From the NCBI GenBank assembly GCA_036806345.1, contig DAIROT010000041.1, positions 1 through 20,341 on the forward strand: DNA of 20,341 nt. The letters are read 5' to 3'. The translations under genes were made by a program, and so were the position numbers. Under the pieces are notes generated by a model. The model was given only the letters and a program-made list of their open reading frames with translations. It searched no databases and was not told the DNA's origin. Source of the DNA: QHCF01 sp003244275 (GTDB lineage Bacteria > Actinomycetota > Acidimicrobiia > Acidimicrobiales > QHCF01). Each line of letters begins with the position of its first letter. Position 1 is the first letter of the stretch. Shown here in pieces: positions 7,362-14,698 of this stretch.

Positions 7362-8966
7362 ATGGCCTTGGAGCGTGAAGTGAAGCTGGAGGCGGAGGCC
7401 GAGTTCGTGCTACCCGACCTCACCGGCGTCCTACCCGGGGCGGTGGTCAGCGTGGAGGCGCCCCGACGGTTGCGGGCGACCTACTGGGACACTGCTGACC
7501 TTCGCTTGGCCCGAGCGGGCGTGACTGTGCGCCACCGAGCCGGCGAGGAAGGCTCTGCGCCTCCCGGAGACGAGCCGCCGGGCGGGGGCCACTGGACGGT
7601 GAAGCTGCCGGCCGGCGACAACCGGACCGGTGACAACCGGCCTGGCGAGGACCGGACCAGTGCTGTGATGAGCCGGAGGGAGGTGGACTTCGAGGGGGCA
7701 TCTGACGCGGTACCTGCCTCGGTGGCCGGTCTGGTCCGGGCCCATGTCCGCACGGCCGCCCTCGTACCGGTGGCTCGCCTGACCACCCGACGGGTCAGTC
7801 TCGACCTACGGGGGCCGACCAACGCCCCGATCGCTCGGGTCGACGACGACACGGTCACGGTGGACGAGGTCATCGGTGACGGGGACGGCGGCCGACCGGC
7901 GTGCTTTCGGGAGATCGAAGTGGAGCTGGGGCCGGATGCCTCCGAGGAGGTCGCTCGTGCGGTGGTCAACCGTCTGGTGAGGGCGGGGGCAACCGAGGGC
8001 AATCCGGTCCCCAAGGTCCTCCGAGCCCTCGGCCCGGCCGCCCTGAGGACACCTGACGTCGGGTCGGTCGCGTTCGACAGAGGTCGGCAGATGGCCAGCG
8101 GCGGGGTACTGGTGAGGGCGGCACTGGCGGCCGGCACGTCGCGCCTGGTGCGCCATGACCCCGGCGTCCGCCTGGGTGAGGATCCCGAGGACGTCCACCA
8201 GGCCAGGGTGGCGACCCGTCGCCTGCGATCCGACCTGGCCACCTTCTCCGACCTGGTGGACTCGGCCTGGGCCACGCACCTGCGCAGCGAGCTGGCCTGG
8301 CTGGGCGACGCCCTGGGCAGGGTTCGCGACTCCGACGTGCTGCTTGACCGGCTCCGGGCTGATGCCCGGCTCCTTCCGGAGGTCGACTATCACCCGGCGG
8401 CCCACGTGCTCGAGGTCCTGGGCGCTGACCGGGTCGAGGCCCAAGTTGCCTTGGCCCAGGCGTTGGACAGCCCTCGATATCTCGGCCTGCTCGACGCCCT
8501 GGTGGACGCAGCCAACGCGCCCCGCCTTACCCCGTTGGCGGAGACTCCGGCCGTCGAGCTGGCGCCGGCGCTGGTGGGCGGTACCTGGAAACGACTGGTC
8601 AGTGCCATCGACGACCTGGGTGGCACCCCCGGCGACGACGCCCTCCATCAGGTGCGGATCAAGGCCAAGCGGTGTCGCTACGCGGCCGAGGCGGTGGCCC
8701 CGGTGGCGCGCAAACCGGCTGGGCGCCTGGGCCGGCGGGTCGCCGACCTGCAGACAGTGCTGGGGGACCTGCACGATGCGGTGGTGGCCGAGGACCGACT
8801 GCGGGCAATGGTCACTTCCCCGGGAACGCCGCTCACGCCTGAGGATGCGGCCGTGGCCGGGGCCCTTATGGAGACTCAGCGCCGCAGGGCTGGTGACCAG
8901 CGCCGGCAGTGGCACAAGGCGTGGCGCAAGGCATCCAAGTCCAAGGTCCACTCGTGGCTGAGGTGA
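7362..8966 (+). CDS. CYTH-CHAD domain protein (polyphosphate-linked)
   Basis: Two-domain cytoplasmic protein. The CYTH half (about 1-215) belongs to the triphosphate tunnel family, which hydrolyses or binds triphosphates; its signature ExExK is present as EREVK in residues 4-8, followed by TYWDTADLRL and the WTVKLP strand. The CHAD half (about 245-530) is the histidine-rich helical domain known to bind polyphosphate. It shows VHQARVATRRLRS (His279), LHQVRIKAKRCRY (His429) and LQTVLGDLHDA. From ATG 7362 it has 534 residues; ATG 7344 would add six. It follows ppk1 by 14 nt, fitting a role at the product of that enzyme. A CYTH loop holds tandem 15-bp units that lengthen it with PPGDE, PPGGG, GDNRT, GDNRP and GEDRT. 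Whether it is a hydrolase or a binder is not shown. Confidence 0.9.
   Translation: MALEREVKLEAEAEFVLPDLTGVLPGAVVSVEAPRRLRATYWDTADLRLARAGVTVRHRAGEEGSAPPGDEPPGGGHWTVKLPAGDNRTGDNRPGEDRTSAVMSRREVDFEGASDAVPASVAGLVRAHVRTAALVPVARLTTRRVSLDLRGPTNAPIARVDDDTVTVDEVIGDGDGGRPACFREIEVELGPDASEEVARAVVNRLVRAGATEGNPVPKVLRALGPAALRTPDVGSVAFDRGRQMASGGVLVRAALAAGTSRLVRHDPGVRLGEDPEDVHQARVATRRLRSDLATFSDLVDSAWATHLRSELAWLGDALGRVRDSDVLLDRLRADARLLPEVDYHPAAHVLEVLGADRVEAQVALAQALDSPRYLGLLDALVDAANAPRLTPLAETPAVELAPALVGGTWKRLVSAIDDLGGTPGDDALHQVRIKAKRCRYAAEAVAPVARKPAGRLGRRVADLQTVLGDLHDAVVAEDRLRAMVTSPGTPLTPEDAAVAGALMETQRRRAGDQRRQWHKAWRKASKSKVHSWLR
7560..7658 (+). repeat. 15-bp tandem units inside the CYTH domain
   Basis: Three abutting units at 7614-7628, 7629-7643 and 7644-7658 read GGCGACAACCGGACC, GGTGACAACCGGCCT and GGCGAGGACCGGACC, encoding GDNRT, GDNRP and GEDRT. 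Just before the WTVKLP strand, 7560-7574 and 7575-7589 form a weaker 15-bp pair encoding PPGDE and PPGGG. All stay in frame and fall in loops between CYTH strands. Confidence 0.75.
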
Positions 8967-9424
8967 GCGTTCCCCCCAGTTGCCATGGCGAGGCGGCCCC
9001 GCGAGTTCGAGCGGGCGGGGGAGTGGTGGCCCGCCGGGGGCCGGGCGGCACCGTCGAGATGCTCCTGGTACACCGCCCTCGATACGACGACTGGACGTTT
9101 CCCAAGGGCAAAGTCGACGCCGGTGAGGGTGATGACGCGGCTGCCCTCCGGGAGGTCGAGGAGGAGACCGGCCTGCCCTGCCGCCTGGGCCCGGAGCTGG
9201 CATGCTCCCGTTACGAGGATCGCAAAGGCAGATCGAAGCTGGTTCGTTACTGGCTGATGGCCCCCGACGGGCCGGCCCATGAATCGTTGGCCGCCACGAC
9301 GGGCGAGGTTGACAAGACGGAGTGGCTGGGCATCGAGGATGCTCTCGCCGCTCTCACCTACGACCGTGACCGCGATGTCCTGCGCAGCGCGGTCTCGGCC
9401 CTGGAAGGGCACACTCCTGTCTGA
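8963..9424 (+). CDS. Nudix hydrolase (MutT-like)
   Basis: Hydrolyses a nucleoside diphosphate linked to some other moiety; the substrate is not evident. The Nudix box is complete at residues 49-71, with GKVDAGE, then seven residues, then REVEEETGL. The preceding strand is GGGVVARRG and the FPKGK sequence is typical of MutT/Ap4A-type members. I chose GTG 8963, which overlaps the upstream stop as GTGA and gives 153 residues; GTG 8954 is also possible. In mycobacteria the Nudix gene mutT1 also lies beside ppk, but MutT1 carries an extra phosphoglycerate-mutase-like domain that is absent here. Co-translation with the CYTH-CHAD gene is likely. Candidate substrates in this setting are oxidised nucleotides, dinucleoside polyphosphates or inositol-pyrophosphate-like compounds; this is inference. 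Confidence 0.9.
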   Translation: MSVPPSCHGEAAPRVRAGGGVVARRGPGGTVEMLLVHRPRYDDWTFPKGKVDAGEGDDAAALREVEEETGLPCRLGPELACSRYEDRKGRSKLVRYWLMAPDGPAHESLAATTGEVDKTEWLGIEDALAALTYDRDRDVLRSAVSALEGHTPV

Positions 9425-9462
9425 CCGGCCCTGACGCCAAGCGGCGGCGGACGTCAATTGCC

Positions 9463-11751
9463 ATGGATCTCACTTCCCTCACCAACCACAGCCTGGTCGT
9501 CCTCTGGGTGGAGCTGGCCTCCCTGCTCATCGTGGCCCGCCTCCTGGGAAGCCTGGCGGCCCGGATCGGCCAGCCCAGCGTGGTCGGGGAGCTGGTGGCT
9601 GGTTTGTTGCTGGGTCCATCGGTGCTTGGCCAGTTGTGGCCCACCGGCTTCCACTGGTTCCTGCCGGCCGGTCGTCTCCAGGGAAGTCTGCTGCTCACCG
9701 TCACCGCCCTGGCCCTGGTGCTCGTCTTGGTGGTCATCGGAGCGGACACCGACCTGGGCCTGATTGCCAGCCTGGGCCGGGCGGCTGGGCTGGTCTCTGT
9801 GCTGAGCCTGGCCGTGCCCTTTGCCGTCGGATTCGCTGGCGGCGAGCTGCTCCCGGCCTCGCTGCTCGGCTCACACCCCAACCGCGGGGTCTTCGCCTTG
9901 CTGGTGGCTGGTTGCGTATGCGTCTCGTCGCTGCCGGTGGTGGCCAAGGTGATCAGTGGCCTGGGGGCGGTAAGGAGGAATTTCGGTCAGCTGGCTCTGG
10001 CGGCGGGGACGGCCAACGACATCTTCGGCTTCCTGGTGGTGGCCCTGGCCACTGGCCTGGTGGGGGCGGCGGCGGCTTCCAGCTCCCAGCTGCCCCTGGC
10101 GCTGGGCGGGCTGGCCGTCCTGGTGATCCTGGCCTTCACCGTGGGCCAGCGGGTGGTGGATGCGCTCCTGCGCCAGGCCCGCCGTCAGGGACCCAATGTG
10201 GTGGCGTCCCTGGCCGTGTGCCTGATTGCCGCCCTGGTGATGGCGGCCGCTACCCAGGCCGTGGGTGTGGAAGGGGCCCTGGGCGGCTTCCTGGCCGGCG
10301 TGGTGTTGGCTCGTTCGCGCTTCGGGCAGGGCGATGCCCTCCAGCTCCTGACCCGGCTGTCGAATGCATTCCTCGCCCCCCTCTACTTCGCCACCGCCGG
10401 CCTCAGGGTCCACCTGAGTCAGCTGAGCCCTGGACCTGTGCTCATCTCTTTTGTGGCTCTGACGCTGGCCGCCGCCTTGTCCAAGTTCCTCGGGGCCGCA
10501 CTGGGAGGTCGGGCGGCCAGGCTGGGCTGGCGGGAGAGCGCCGCCCTCGGCATTGGCCTCAACGGGAGGGGCGCTCTGCAGGTGATCATCGCCACTGCCG
10601 GGCTCAGCATCGGTGTGTTCAGCCCGGCTGCCTACACGGTGATGATCCTGTTGTCGATCGTGACCTCGGTGGCCACACCGCCTCTGCTGCGCCTGGTAGT
10701 GAAGGACTGGGCCGGCTCCCATGAGGAACGTCAACGCCTCGACAAGGAGGATCAGCTCGACCGCAACGTGATCGTGCGCAACCAGCGGATGCTGCTGCCC
10801 AGCCGCGGCAGCCCCAACTCGCTCACCGCCGCTGAGGTGATGGACTGCGCCTGGCCAGAGGAGTCCGGCGTCACCATCTTGTCGATCGGGGAAGACGAGC
10901 ACGGCAACGCCCCGGACACCACCGTCGCCTCCCACGTGTTCGAGCCCCGCAGGGTGGAGAGGCGCCACATCTCCTCCGAGCACGTGTTGGATTCCATCCT
11001 GGCCGAGGCGAAGCTCGGTTATGGCGTCATCGGACTGGGAGCGGCCGAGCACCCGGGGCCTGACCACCTCCTGTCCTCGGTGGTCGATGACCTCCTGGCC
11101 GCCAGCCCCATTCCCCTCCTGGTGGTCCGCCGCGCCCGCCAGCCTGACCAGATCCTCCCCCCCGCCTTCAGCCGAGCGCTGGTCGCGGTGACGGGCACGG
11201 CGGCGGCCAGGGCCGGACAGGAGGTCGCCTACAACATCAGCCGTCATCTCGGCACTGCCATCAGTGTGGCCCATGTGGTGACCAGGCCACCTGGAGCGGG
11301 CCCGCTGGAGGCACGCGACGTTGCGCCGACCGGAGACGACTCGCCCCCTGGAGGCGAATCCGTACCGACTGGGGAGGGGCATCCGGTAAGAGGCGAACCG
11401 GGGCCGGCTGTCCCCGGAGGTGAACCACTTGCGGCTCGGTCGGCCATTGGTACCGGCGAGGGCGTGCTGCGAGAGGCGGAGTCGCTGGCCCGCGAGCTCG
11501 GTGTGGAGCCCCAGGTGCTGGTACGACACGGGCAGTCGGCTGGTCCTGAGATCGTCACCGCCGCCCAGGAGGCGCAGGCCGACCTGGTGGTCATGGGCGC
11601 GACAGTTCGCCTGGTCGAGGGCCGGCCGTTCCTCGGCCACACCGTGGAGCATGTCCTGGCTCACACCGACGCCACCGTCGTGGTGGTCGTGCTGCCCGAC
11701 CCCACCACCCCGGCCATGACCGCCGAGCGGGCGGCCGCGGCCGCGTCCTAG
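9463..11751 (+). CDS. CPA2-type cation/proton antiporter with USP-like C-terminal domains
   Basis: A 762-residue integral membrane protein. Residues 1-410 form a Na+/H+ exchanger domain with about twelve membrane segments, including the LLIVARLLGSLAARIGQPSV start, the GELVAGLLLGPSVLG helix, SSLPVVAKVISG (155-166) and GTANDIFGF (182-190), where Asn185-Asp186 is the expected ion-binding pair, plus GLNGRGALQVI late in the domain. The cytoplasmic part (about 430-755) looks like two universal-stress-protein folds. The second ends with DLVVMGATVR and a later GHTVEHVL, close to the USP nucleotide motif but imperfect. Between strands of that second fold lies a Pro/Gly/Glu repeat insert (622-655). It sits 38 nt after the Nudix gene and 27 nt before ppx. 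Moving counter-ions for polyphosphate is an attractive role, but only inferred; Na+ versus K+ cannot be told. Confidence 0.88.
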   Translation: MDLTSLTNHSLVVLWVELASLLIVARLLGSLAARIGQPSVVGELVAGLLLGPSVLGQLWPTGFHWFLPAGRLQGSLLLTVTALALVLVLVVIGADTDLGLIASLGRAAGLVSVLSLAVPFAVGFAGGELLPASLLGSHPNRGVFALLVAGCVCVSSLPVVAKVISGLGAVRRNFGQLALAAGTANDIFGFLVVALATGLVGAAAASSSQLPLALGGLAVLVILAFTVGQRVVDALLRQARRQGPNVVASLAVCLIAALVMAAATQAVGVEGALGGFLAGVVLARSRFGQGDALQLLTRLSNAFLAPLYFATAGLRVHLSQLSPGPVLISFVALTLAAALSKFLGAALGGRAARLGWRESAALGIGLNGRGALQVIIATAGLSIGVFSPAAYTVMILLSIVTSVATPPLLRLVVKDWAGSHEERQRLDKEDQLDRNVIVRNQRMLLPSRGSPNSLTAAEVMDCAWPEESGVTILSIGEDEHGNAPDTTVASHVFEPRRVERRHISSEHVLDSILAEAKLGYGVIGLGAAEHPGPDHLLSSVVDDLLAASPIPLLVVRRARQPDQILPPAFSRALVAVTGTAAARAGQEVAYNISRHLGTAISVAHVVTRPPGAGPLEARDVAPTGDDSPPGGESVPTGEGHPVRGEPGPAVPGGEPLAARSAIGTGEGVLREAESLARELGVEPQVLVRHGQSAGPEIVTAAQEAQADLVVMGATVRLVEGRPFLGHTVEHVLAHTDATVVVVVLPDPTTPAMTAERAAAAAS
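11326..11427 (+). repeat. Degenerate 18-24-bp tandem units in the antiporter USP region
   Basis: About five diverged in-frame units encode PTGDDSP, PGGESV, PTGEGHP, VRGEPGP and AVPGGEP. The repeating core in DNA is an ACCGG or CCTGG followed by a purine-rich GGCGAA or GGAGAC. The stretch lies in a loop of the second USP-like domain, where relatives are expected to have a short turn. Confidence 0.6.
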
Positions 11752-11778
11752 CGGGGTGGCTCCTAGATTCGTGAACGG

Positions 11779-13329
11779 ATGCGTATAGCGGCGCTGGACC
11801 TGGGCAGCAACTCGTTTCACCTGCTGATCGTGGAGGCGCGTCCCGACGGCACCTTCGACCCTCTGGTGCGAGAGAAGGAGATGCTCAGGCTCGGCGATGC
11901 GGTCGCCAGGACCGGGAGGATCGACGACGCCCTGTTCGACCAGGCCCTGGAGGCCCTGCACCGCTTCGACGCCCTGGCCGACTCACTGGGAGCCGAGGAG
12001 CGAGTGGCCCTGGCCACCAGTGCCCTCCGGGAGGCGGAGAACGGTGCCGAGTTGGTCGACCGAATCGAAGCGGAGGTTGGTTTTCGGGTTGAGGTCATCA
12101 GCGGGGCCAGAGAGGCGCGCCTGATCTTCGGGGCGGTCCGGGCCAGTGTGCTCATCGACCCCGGACCCGCCCTGGCCCTCGACCTGGGTGGCGGCAGCCT
12201 GGAGCTGATGGTGGGGGATCGGGCCAAGCTGTCCCTGGCCGAGAGCCTCAAGCTCGGGGTGGCTCGCCTCACTGCCGAGCTCGTTCAAGATGACCCGTTG
12301 TCGGCGGCGGACGTCGGCCGACTGCGGGGAAGAGTGGAGGAGGCGCTGGCCCCACTGGCCGAGGAGGTGACCCGACTGGGCCCACGCATGCTGATCGGCT
12401 CCAGTGGAACCCTCTGCGCCCTGGCTCGCATGGCGGCTGCTCACCGGTCGGGAGTGGTGCCCACGACGGTGAACCAGCTCACCGTGCGCCTGGCAGACCT
12501 CCAGGAGGTGCACCAACAGTTGCTGTCGTTGCCCGCCGCCGAGCGTCAGCGCCTGCCGGGGTTGGAAGCGCGCCGGGTGGATCTGGCCCCCACCGGGTCG
12601 GTGATATTGCTGGCCCTCATGGAGATGTTCGGCTTCGACCGGCTCACCACCAGCGAATGGGCGCTGCGGGAGGGCATCGTCATCGAGGCCATAGGCGCCC
12701 ATGACCCGGTTGACTGGACCGACGACACCCACGGCATGCGAATGGCATCGGTGCTCGATCTGTGTCGGCGCTGTGGCTGGCAGGAGGCTCACGCCACTCA
12801 GGTGGGCCGGCTGGCGATCGAGCTGTTCGACCAGACCCTTCCCCTGCACGGGCTCGGACCGGGAGATCGCGAGTTGCTCAGCTATGGCGCCCTGCTCCAC
12901 GACATCGGCGAGCATGTGGCCATCGAGGGCCATGAGCGTCACACCGCCTACCTGATCGAAAATGGCCGCCTCCGGGGTTTCTCACCCGAGGAGATCAATG
13001 TCTTGTCGTGCCTGGGCCGCTTTCACCGGCGAGGTTCACCCAAGACCTCTTTCCCGGCATTCTCCTGTCTGAGCGGTAAGGCTCGGGATCGGGCCACCCG
13101 GCTGACCGCTCTGCTGAGGGTGGCCGACGCCCTGGATCGCTCCCACGCCACCAGAGTGGAGGACATCGATGTCGAGCTCCTCGCCGATCGGGTGAGGCTC
13201 CGAGCCCTTTCGCACGGCGACATCGAGCTCGAGCGATGGGGCCTGCGACGCAAGCGGGGACTCTTCGAGGAGGTCTTCGGCCGACGTCTGGAGGTCAGCG
13301 CGGCCACGCCGGTAGCGGCCAGCGGCTGA
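11779..13329 (+). CDS. ppx: Exopolyphosphatase, Ppx/GppA family
   Basis: Removes terminal phosphates from polyphosphate, or the 5' phosphate of pppGpp in GppA members. The 516-residue product has the long E. coli Ppx-like layout. The N-terminal actin-like ATPase half shows DLGSNSFHL (7-15), ATSALREAENG, and DLGGGSLEL (135-143). The C-terminal half is an HD-type helical domain with LLHDIGEH (372-379) and ADALDRSH near the end. It starts 27 nt after the antiporter; TAGATT at 11764-11769 could give a near-leaderless internal promoter, but that is weak. It closes the polyphosphate block and is convergent with the alkyltransferase gene. Position after ppk1 and CYTH-CHAD favours polyphosphate over pppGpp as the main substrate, though both are possible. 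Confidence 0.93.
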   Translation: MRIAALDLGSNSFHLLIVEARPDGTFDPLVREKEMLRLGDAVARTGRIDDALFDQALEALHRFDALADSLGAEERVALATSALREAENGAELVDRIEAEVGFRVEVISGAREARLIFGAVRASVLIDPGPALALDLGGGSLELMVGDRAKLSLAESLKLGVARLTAELVQDDPLSAADVGRLRGRVEEALAPLAEEVTRLGPRMLIGSSGTLCALARMAAAHRSGVVPTTVNQLTVRLADLQEVHQQLLSLPAAERQRLPGLEARRVDLAPTGSVILLALMEMFGFDRLTTSEWALREGIVIEAIGAHDPVDWTDDTHGMRMASVLDLCRRCGWQEAHATQVGRLAIELFDQTLPLHGLGPGDRELLSYGALLHDIGEHVAIEGHERHTAYLIENGRLRGFSPEEINVLSCLGRFHRRGSPKTSFPAFSCLSGKARDRATRLTALLRVADALDRSHATRVEDIDVELLADRVRLRALSHGDIELERWGLRRKRGLFEEVFGRRLEVSAATPVAASG

Positions 13330-13376
13330 GTTGCGTTGGCACTCGCTGCTGCTGGGGCCTTGTCGCCAGCCGGGCA

Positions 13377-14063
13377 TCAGGCGCCCGCCGCTGCGACCCG
13401 CTGCGCCCCCTCAGCAGCGAGCAGCGCCTGCTTCATGTCGGTGCCCAGGGCGTAGTTGCCGATCTTGCCGTCGCTGCGTACCACCCGGTGGCAGGGTATG
13501 AGGACCGGGATGGGATTTCGACCGAGGGCGGTCCCCACCGCTCGTACCGCCCGGGGTCGTCCGATCTGGTGAGCTACCCAGGCGTAGGGCCGCATCTGGC
13601 CGGCGGGGATCTCGAGCGCCTTGCGCAGCACCGCCCGCTGGAAGTCTGAGAGGCCTCGCAGGTCGTAGGCCAGTTGGCTGCCGTCACCGGTCCGCAGTGC
13701 CCGTTCCAGACCAGCCGGCGGCTGCTGCGCCGGGTAGACGGGCCGGCCGAAGCGTTGGCGGTGGACGGTGGCAAAGCGGGCCGCGTCACCGTCGACCAGC
13801 TGGGCGGACAGGACGTGGCTGATCCCACGGGAGTTGAAGGCCACGAACAGCGACCCAGTTGGGCCCTCGACCACCACCAGCTCATCGAACTCGATCGGCA
13901 GTCCCAGCTGGACGAGGACTCGCTCGGCGAAGTCGGGCGGCGGGGTGGCCCGTAGGCCCTTCAGGGCGACCACCAGGGCGGCCTCGTCCTCAGGGTCGAG
14001 CCCGTCCTGGGAGCGAATCTCGCTCACAGGGTGGGTTTCGCTCACAGGGTGGGTTTCGGTCAT
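13377..14063 (-). CDS. ogt: Methylated-DNA--protein-cysteine methyltransferase with N-terminal extension
   Basis: Suicide repair enzyme that moves alkyl groups from O6-alkylguanine to its own cysteine. ATG 14063 overlaps the sigma-factor stop as ATGA and has GAGGAGG 7 nt upstream, so the longer frame start is rejected. Of 228 residues, 65-135 look like the N-terminal RNase-H-like domain and 139-215 are the catalytic domain: FQRAVLRKALEIP, MRPYAWVAHQIGRP, RAVRAVGTALGRNP and IPCHRVV with acceptor Cys191. Residues 1-62 are extra. They hold a perfect duplicated hexapeptide (ETHPVS twice) and an acidic helix ending LRATPPPDFAERVLVQLGL, which resembles the kind of segment seen in actinobacterial anti-sigma or sigma-associated proteins; that likeness is only by eye. 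No Ada-type metal or AraC domain is present. Methyltransferase identity is secure. Confidence 0.93.
   Translation of the reverse strand: MTETHPVSETHPVSEIRSQDGLDPEDEAALVVALKGLRATPPPDFAERVLVQLGLPIEFDELVVVEGPTGSLFVAFNSRGISHVLSAQLVDGDAARFATVHRQRFGRPVYPAQQPPAGLERALRTGDGSQLAYDLRGLSDFQRAVLRKALEIPAGQMRPYAWVAHQIGRPRAVRAVGTALGRNPIPVLIPCHRVVRSDGKIGNYALGTDMKQALLAAEGAQRVAAAGA
14021..14056 (-). repeat. Perfect 18-bp tandem duplication at the alkyltransferase N-terminus
   Basis: Two identical 18-bp copies (14021-14038 and 14039-14056) encode ETHPVS twice, starting at codon 3 of the gene. Perfect identity suggests a recent duplication or active slippage. Confidence 0.85.
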
Positions 14064-14650
14064 GGCAGGGCCTCCTCGAGAGGGTGGAGTTGGGAACGCA
14101 GGGCCGCCAGGCCCCGCGAAACCTGGGACTTGGCCGACCCCACCGGGCACTCCAGCACGGTGGCGATCTCGGTGTAGGACATGCCTACGACGTGGCGCAG
14201 GACGATCGGTATGCGTTGGAGCTCCGGAAGCCCAGCCAGCAGCCGTGCGATGTCCCCGAGCTCGCTCTGGCCCACGGCCGTCTGCTCAGGGCCGTCGGCG
14301 GGGTCGCAGGCGGGATGGACCGGACCGAAGGGGACTGTCGTCGGGCGGCGGCTGGCGTCACGTAGCTGATTGCGCCACAGGTTGAGCACGATGGTGACCA
14401 GCCAGGGTCGCAACGCCAGCCCTCGGAGCTTCTCCGGCGGGTAGGCCTGCATGGCCTGGTAGGCGCGCATGAAGGTCTCGGACGCCAGATCGTCGGCGTC
14501 GGCGGGTTGGCGGCTCACTCGCAGAGCGGTCGAGTACACGGTGCTGGCGTGGGCCACCACCACTTGGGCAAAGCCAGCATCGAGGTCGACGGCGACCTGC
14601 TCGGCCAGCTGATCGATCCTTTCACCAGATCTCTGAGGCTGGCCGGTCAC
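14060..14650 (-). CDS. ECF-type RNA polymerase sigma factor
   Basis: A 196-residue group 4 sigma factor that directs RNA polymerase to a small regulon. Sigma-2 spans about residues 27-100, with the core-binding ADADDLASETFMRAY stretch (50-64) and RPWLVTIVLNLWRNQLRD (81-98). Sigma-4 spans about 138-188, with LPELQRIPIVLRHVVGMSYTEIA and the recognition helix around GSAKSQVSRGLAAL. A Pro-rich linker joins them. No sigma-1.1/3 region is present. The start is GTG 14650. No zinc-finger anti-sigma gene follows; in its place is the alkyltransferase, overlapping by 4 nt. Upstream on the same strand is the YbhN-like gene, but an assembly gap lies between them. A sequence matching the general ECF promoter form stands before the mannosyltransferase gene at 16002-16027. 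Confidence 0.92.
   Translation of the reverse strand: MTGQPQRSGERIDQLAEQVAVDLDAGFAQVVVAHASTVYSTALRVSRQPADADDLASETFMRAYQAMQAYPPEKLRGLALRPWLVTIVLNLWRNQLRDASRRPTTVPFGPVHPACDPADGPEQTAVGQSELGDIARLLAGLPELQRIPIVLRHVVGMSYTEIATVLECPVGSAKSQVSRGLAALRSQLHPLEEALP
14071..14077 (-). promoter_or_regulatory. Ribosome-binding site for the alkyltransferase, inside the sigma gene
   Basis: GAGGAGG on the minus strand lies 7 nt before ATG 14063, within the last codons of the sigma-factor gene. It fixes the start and allows coupled or independent re-initiation. Confidence 0.55.
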
Positions 14651-14679
14651 ACCCTAGATGAACACCACTGCGGCTAAAT

Positions 14680-14698
14680 GGGTTGCAATCGTCAACCC
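14680..14698 (-). promoter_or_regulatory. Inverted repeat upstream of the sigma gene
   Basis: GGGTTG and CAACCC form perfect 6-bp arms around a 7-nt centre, 30-48 nt before the sigma GTG and overlapping the likely stop of the upstream gene. It could be an operator or a weak hairpin. No T-run follows, so a classical terminator is unlikely. Confidence 0.3.

Noticed and set aside
7614..7658. CRISPR-like repeats
   Set aside because: Units abut with no spacers and are only 15 bp; they are in-frame coding repeats. No repeat-spacer pattern was seen anywhere.
7806..9203. 465-residue minus-strand open frame opposite CYTH-CHAD
   Set aside because: Low-complexity shadow; the plus-strand frame carries complete CYTH, CHAD and Nudix motifs.
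9871..11961. 696-residue minus-strand open frame opposite the antiporter and the start of ppx
   Set aside because: Gln/His/Gly/Arg-rich translation with no domain likeness; typical shadow of GC-rich coding DNA on the opposite strand of two clear genes.
13330..13376. Bidirectional terminator between ppx and ogt
   Set aside because: Only a 5-bp GCTGG/CCAGC stem with a 10-nt loop and no T-run on either strand; too weak to call.
14064..14150. Longer start for the alkyltransferase
   Set aside because: Would lie inside the sigma gene, adds Pro/Gly-rich shadow sequence, and the ATG at 14063 has a strong ribosome site.
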